A stretch of 7,103 bases of DNA from an uncultured Collinsella sp. (GTDB lineage Bacteria; Actinomycetota; Coriobacteriia; Coriobacteriales; Coriobacteriaceae). Within the stretch, counting starts at the first letter, position 1. Each line of letters starts with the position of its first letter. The DNA is taken from NCBI GenBank assembly GCA_958421655.1, contig CATZMG010000085.1:1-7103 (forward strand), given 5' to 3'. A program made the translations under genes and the position numbers. The notes under the pieces were generated by a model. The model was given only the letters and a program-made list of their open reading frames with translations, had not been told where the DNA came from and ran no database searches. Shown piece after piece: positions 5,605 through 7,103 of this stretch.

Positions 5605-5610
5605 TAGAAT
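5605..5610 (+). promoter_or_regulatory. candidate -10 box of the ATP-grasp gene
   Basis: TAGAAT at 5605-5610 would start transcription near 5617, giving a leader of about 50 nt. The ribosome binding site AGGAAG (5656-5661) lies 5 nt before ATG 5667. Confidence 0.45.
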
Positions 5611-5666
5611 AAATCAGTTGCACAAAGACCGCCCGTCGTGTGGGCAGTTCTAGATAGGAAGTTTCC

Positions 5667-6923
5667 ATGGCATTGCAGTTTACAGAGCGCGAGTTTATCC
5701 CCGTGCTGCTCGGCGGCGACATCAACGCGTATTCGGTGGCGCGCGCTTTCTACGAGGAGTATCAGGTTAAGAGCCTGGTCTTTGGCAAGTATCAGACGGG
5801 CCCCGCGTATCGCAGTCAAATTATCGATTACACGCCCAACGTAGATATCGACACCATGCCCGTGATGCTTAAGACCGTCAACGGTATCGCTCGAGCTCAT
5901 GCCGACAAGACGATTGTCCTGATGGGCTGCGGCGATAACTATGTTGCCCTGGTGGCTCAGGCCAAGGATGCCAACGAGCTGGCGGATAACATCGTTGCGC
6001 CTTACGCGCCCTATAGCATGCTTGAGCAGTGCCAGAAGAAGGAGATCTTCTACGAACTGTGCGAGAAGCACGGTGTGCCCTATCCGCATACGTTTACCTT
6101 TACTGCGCAGATGCTCAACACGCAAGGAGAGGCGCCTGCCGAGGTGCTCGACCAGATTGACTTCCCCTACCCGATGATCTTGAAGCCTTCCGACGGCATC
6201 ATGTGGTGGCAGCATGAGTTCGAGGGTCAGAAGAAGGCTTATGAGATTGCCGACCGCGCCGAGCTGGAGCAGGTTATCCGCGATTCCTATGCCAGTGGCT
6301 ACACCGATGACCTGATTTTGCAGGATCGCGTGCCCGGCAACGACGAGTACATGCGCGTGCTCACCAGCTATTCTGATCGCAACGGCAAGGTTCGCATGAT
6401 GTGCCTTGGTCACGTGCTGCTCGAGGAGCATCAGCCCCATGGCGTCGGTAATCACGCCTGCATCATCACCGAGCCCAACGATGAGCTTATGGGTGGCGTG
6501 CGCAAGCTGCTCGAGGACCTTCACTTTGTGGGCTATTCCAACTTTGACGTCAAGTATGACGAGCGCGATGGCTCGTTTAAGTTCTTTGACTTCAACACCC
6601 GCCAGGGCCGCAGCAACTACTACGTAACCAACAGCGGCTTTAACGTTGCCAAGTATGTGGTGGACGAGTATGTGCTCAACCGCCCGTTTGAGCCGGAGTT
6701 TGTGACGGCGCAGGACGAGGCGCTGTGGATGGTCGTTCCCATGGGCGTCGTCGACAAGTACGTCAAGGATCCCGAGCTGCGCGCGAAGGTGCATCGTCTT
6801 GCCAAGGAGGGCAAGGGCGCCGATCCCTCGTTTATGAAGGGAGACTTTGTCTTTAACCGCTGGTTGCGCATGTGGCACACCAAGCTGCGCCACTTTAAGC
6901 TGTTCAAGACGTATTACAAGTAG
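5667..6923 (+). CDS. ATP-grasp carboxylate-amine ligase, possible D-aspartate ligase
   Basis: A 418-residue cytoplasmic protein with a strong AGGAAG site 5 nt before ATG 5667. The N-terminal pre-ATP-grasp fold (about 1-125) begins F-I-P-V-L-L-G-G-D-I-N-A-Y and includes L-M-G-C-G-D-N-Y. The ATP-grasp domain follows: M-I-L-K173-P-S-D-G carries the nucleotide-binding lysine, Q219-D-R-V-P-G-N-D-E227-Y is the acidic hinge region, and YSNFDVKYDERDG then F-F-D308-F-N310-T-R-Q-G-R315 supply metal and phosphate ligands. These enzymes join a carboxylate to an amine through an acyl phosphate. Within this superfamily the organisation is like the Enterococcus faecium D-aspartate ligase (Asl), which adds D-Asp to the diamino acid of the peptidoglycan precursor. 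The next gene is an Asp/Glu racemase, as in that system. Ligase class is firm; the D-Asp substrate is inferred from the neighbour and overall resemblance. Confidence 0.8.
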   Translation: MALQFTEREFIPVLLGGDINAYSVARAFYEEYQVKSLVFGKYQTGPAYRSQIIDYTPNVDIDTMPVMLKTVNGIARAHADKTIVLMGCGDNYVALVAQAKDANELADNIVAPYAPYSMLEQCQKKEIFYELCEKHGVPYPHTFTFTAQMLNTQGEAPAEVLDQIDFPYPMILKPSDGIMWWQHEFEGQKKAYEIADRAELEQVIRDSYASGYTDDLILQDRVPGNDEYMRVLTSYSDRNGKVRMMCLGHVLLEEHQPHGVGNHACIITEPNDELMGGVRKLLEDLHFVGYSNFDVKYDERDGSFKFFDFNTRQGRSNYYVTNSGFNVAKYVVDEYVLNRPFEPEFVTAQDEALWMVVPMGVVDKYVKDPELRAKVHRLAKEGKGADPSFMKGDFVFNRWLRMWHTKLRHFKLFKTYYK

Positions 6924-6932
6924 ACGAGCGTG

Positions 6933-6962
6933 GCGCCCGTCCGGTATGTATCGGGCGGGCGC
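6933..6962 (+). terminator. GC-rich hairpin after the ATP-grasp gene
   Basis: GCGCCCGTCCG (6933-6943) pairs with CGGGCGGGCGC (6952-6962) over 11 bp, with one G-T wobble (6940/6955) and an 8-nt loop. No T tract follows; the -10 box of the racemase gene starts 3 bp later. It may be a terminator, an RNA stabiliser, or part of the racemase promoter. Its 11-8-11 geometry matches the hairpin at 1954-1983. Confidence 0.45.
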
Positions 6963-6965
6963 GGG

Positions 6966-6971
6966 TATGAT
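6966..6971 (+). promoter_or_regulatory. candidate -10 box TATGAT of the racemase gene
   Basis: TATGAT lies 36 bp before ATG 7008, giving a predicted start near 6978 and a leader of about 30 nt that carries AAGGAGG. This suggests the racemase gene can be expressed separately from the ligase gene. Confidence 0.45.
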
Positions 6972-6972
6972 A

Positions 6973-6986
6973 CGCGCAATTGCGCG
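6973..6986. promoter_or_regulatory. 14-bp perfect palindrome over the racemase transcription start
   Basis: CGCGCAATTGCGCG is a perfect palindrome beginning 1 bp after the -10 box. Its centre (6979/6980) falls on the expected transcription start, a classic repressor position. Confidence 0.45.
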
Positions 6987-7007
6987 GGCGTCACCAAGGA
7001 GGCGGCG

Positions 7008-7103
7008 ATGGAAAAGCTGGGAGTTATCGGCGGCATGGGCGCCGAGGCCACGTCGTATTACTACGACCAGGTGGTACGTCATACGGCGGCTACGTGCGAC
7101 CAG
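7008..7103 (+). CDS. aspartate/glutamate racemase family protein, N-terminus only
   Basis: Thirty-two codons are visible before the window ends. AAGGAGG (6996-7002) lies 5 nt before ATG 7008, a near-ideal ribosome binding site. The protein begins K-L-G-V-I-G-G-M-G-A-E-A-T-S-Y-Y-Y and later has T-x-A-x-x-D-Q, which matches the N-terminus of RacD-type Asp/Glu racemases, where G-G-M-G-P-E-A-T is usual; here Ala replaces Pro. These PLP-independent enzymes interconvert L- and D-aspartate (or glutamate) with two catalytic cysteines, both expected beyond the window. Placement 84 bp after the ATP-grasp ligase suggests it supplies the D-amino acid for that enzyme. Aspartate specificity is inferred; hydantoin or other racemases of the superfamily are less likely given the start motif. 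Confidence 0.8.
   Translation, partial: MEKLGVIGGMGAEATSYYYDQVVRHTAATCDQ

Noticed and set aside
5604..7082. A 492-codon open frame on the minus strand opposite the ATP-grasp gene and the racemase start.
   Set aside because: It is antisense to two plus-strand genes with clear family motifs and ribosome binding sites. Its composition (runs of V, L, A, H, G) is what the complement of GC-rich codons gives.

Overview
The window looks like ordinary chromosome from a high-GC Gram-positive gut anaerobe of the Coriobacteriia, most like Collinsella. That assignment is an inference from protein style, codon use and gene set, not from a marker gene. No mobile element, CRISPR array, tRNA or rRNA was seen.

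Layout, left to right: (1) the 3' end of an EcsC-family gene (to 380); (2) a gene-poor stretch, 381-897, that holds a probable degraded minus-strand gene (411-790) and then the control region of the next gene, where a 14-bp perfect inverted repeat (839-852/879-892) encloses the ribosome binding site; (3) a plus-strand cluster of a DUF4352-type lipoprotein (898-1440), an atypical XRE-like helix-turn-helix protein (1480-1902) and a membrane-anchored Ser/Thr protein kinase (about 2002-3402); (4) a bidirectional terminator (3411-3436); (5) a convergent minus-strand gene for a secreted coiled-coil cell-wall hydrolase (3447-4580) with a palindrome-rich upstream region; (6) a minus-strand MOSC-domain gene (4814-5446); (7) a divergent plus-strand ATP-grasp ligase (5667-6923) followed by the start of an Asp/Glu racemase gene (7008 to the window edge).

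Two functional themes emerge. The lipoprotein, HTH protein and kinase look like a surface-to-cytoplasm signalling module whose function I cannot assign. The ATP-grasp ligase and racemase resemble the Enterococcus faecium pair that makes D-aspartate and attaches it to the peptidoglycan stem peptide; with the nearby wall hydrolase this gives the right half a cell-wall flavour.

The intergenic regions are rich in dyad symmetry. Several candidate -10 boxes (TATGAT, TAGAAT, TAGGAT) are preceded within 2-5 bp by an inverted repeat, two of them with the same 11-8-11 geometry. One palindrome spans the expected transcription start of the racemase gene. The kinase has no ribosome binding site at its best start but has TATGAT placed as expected for a leaderless mRNA.
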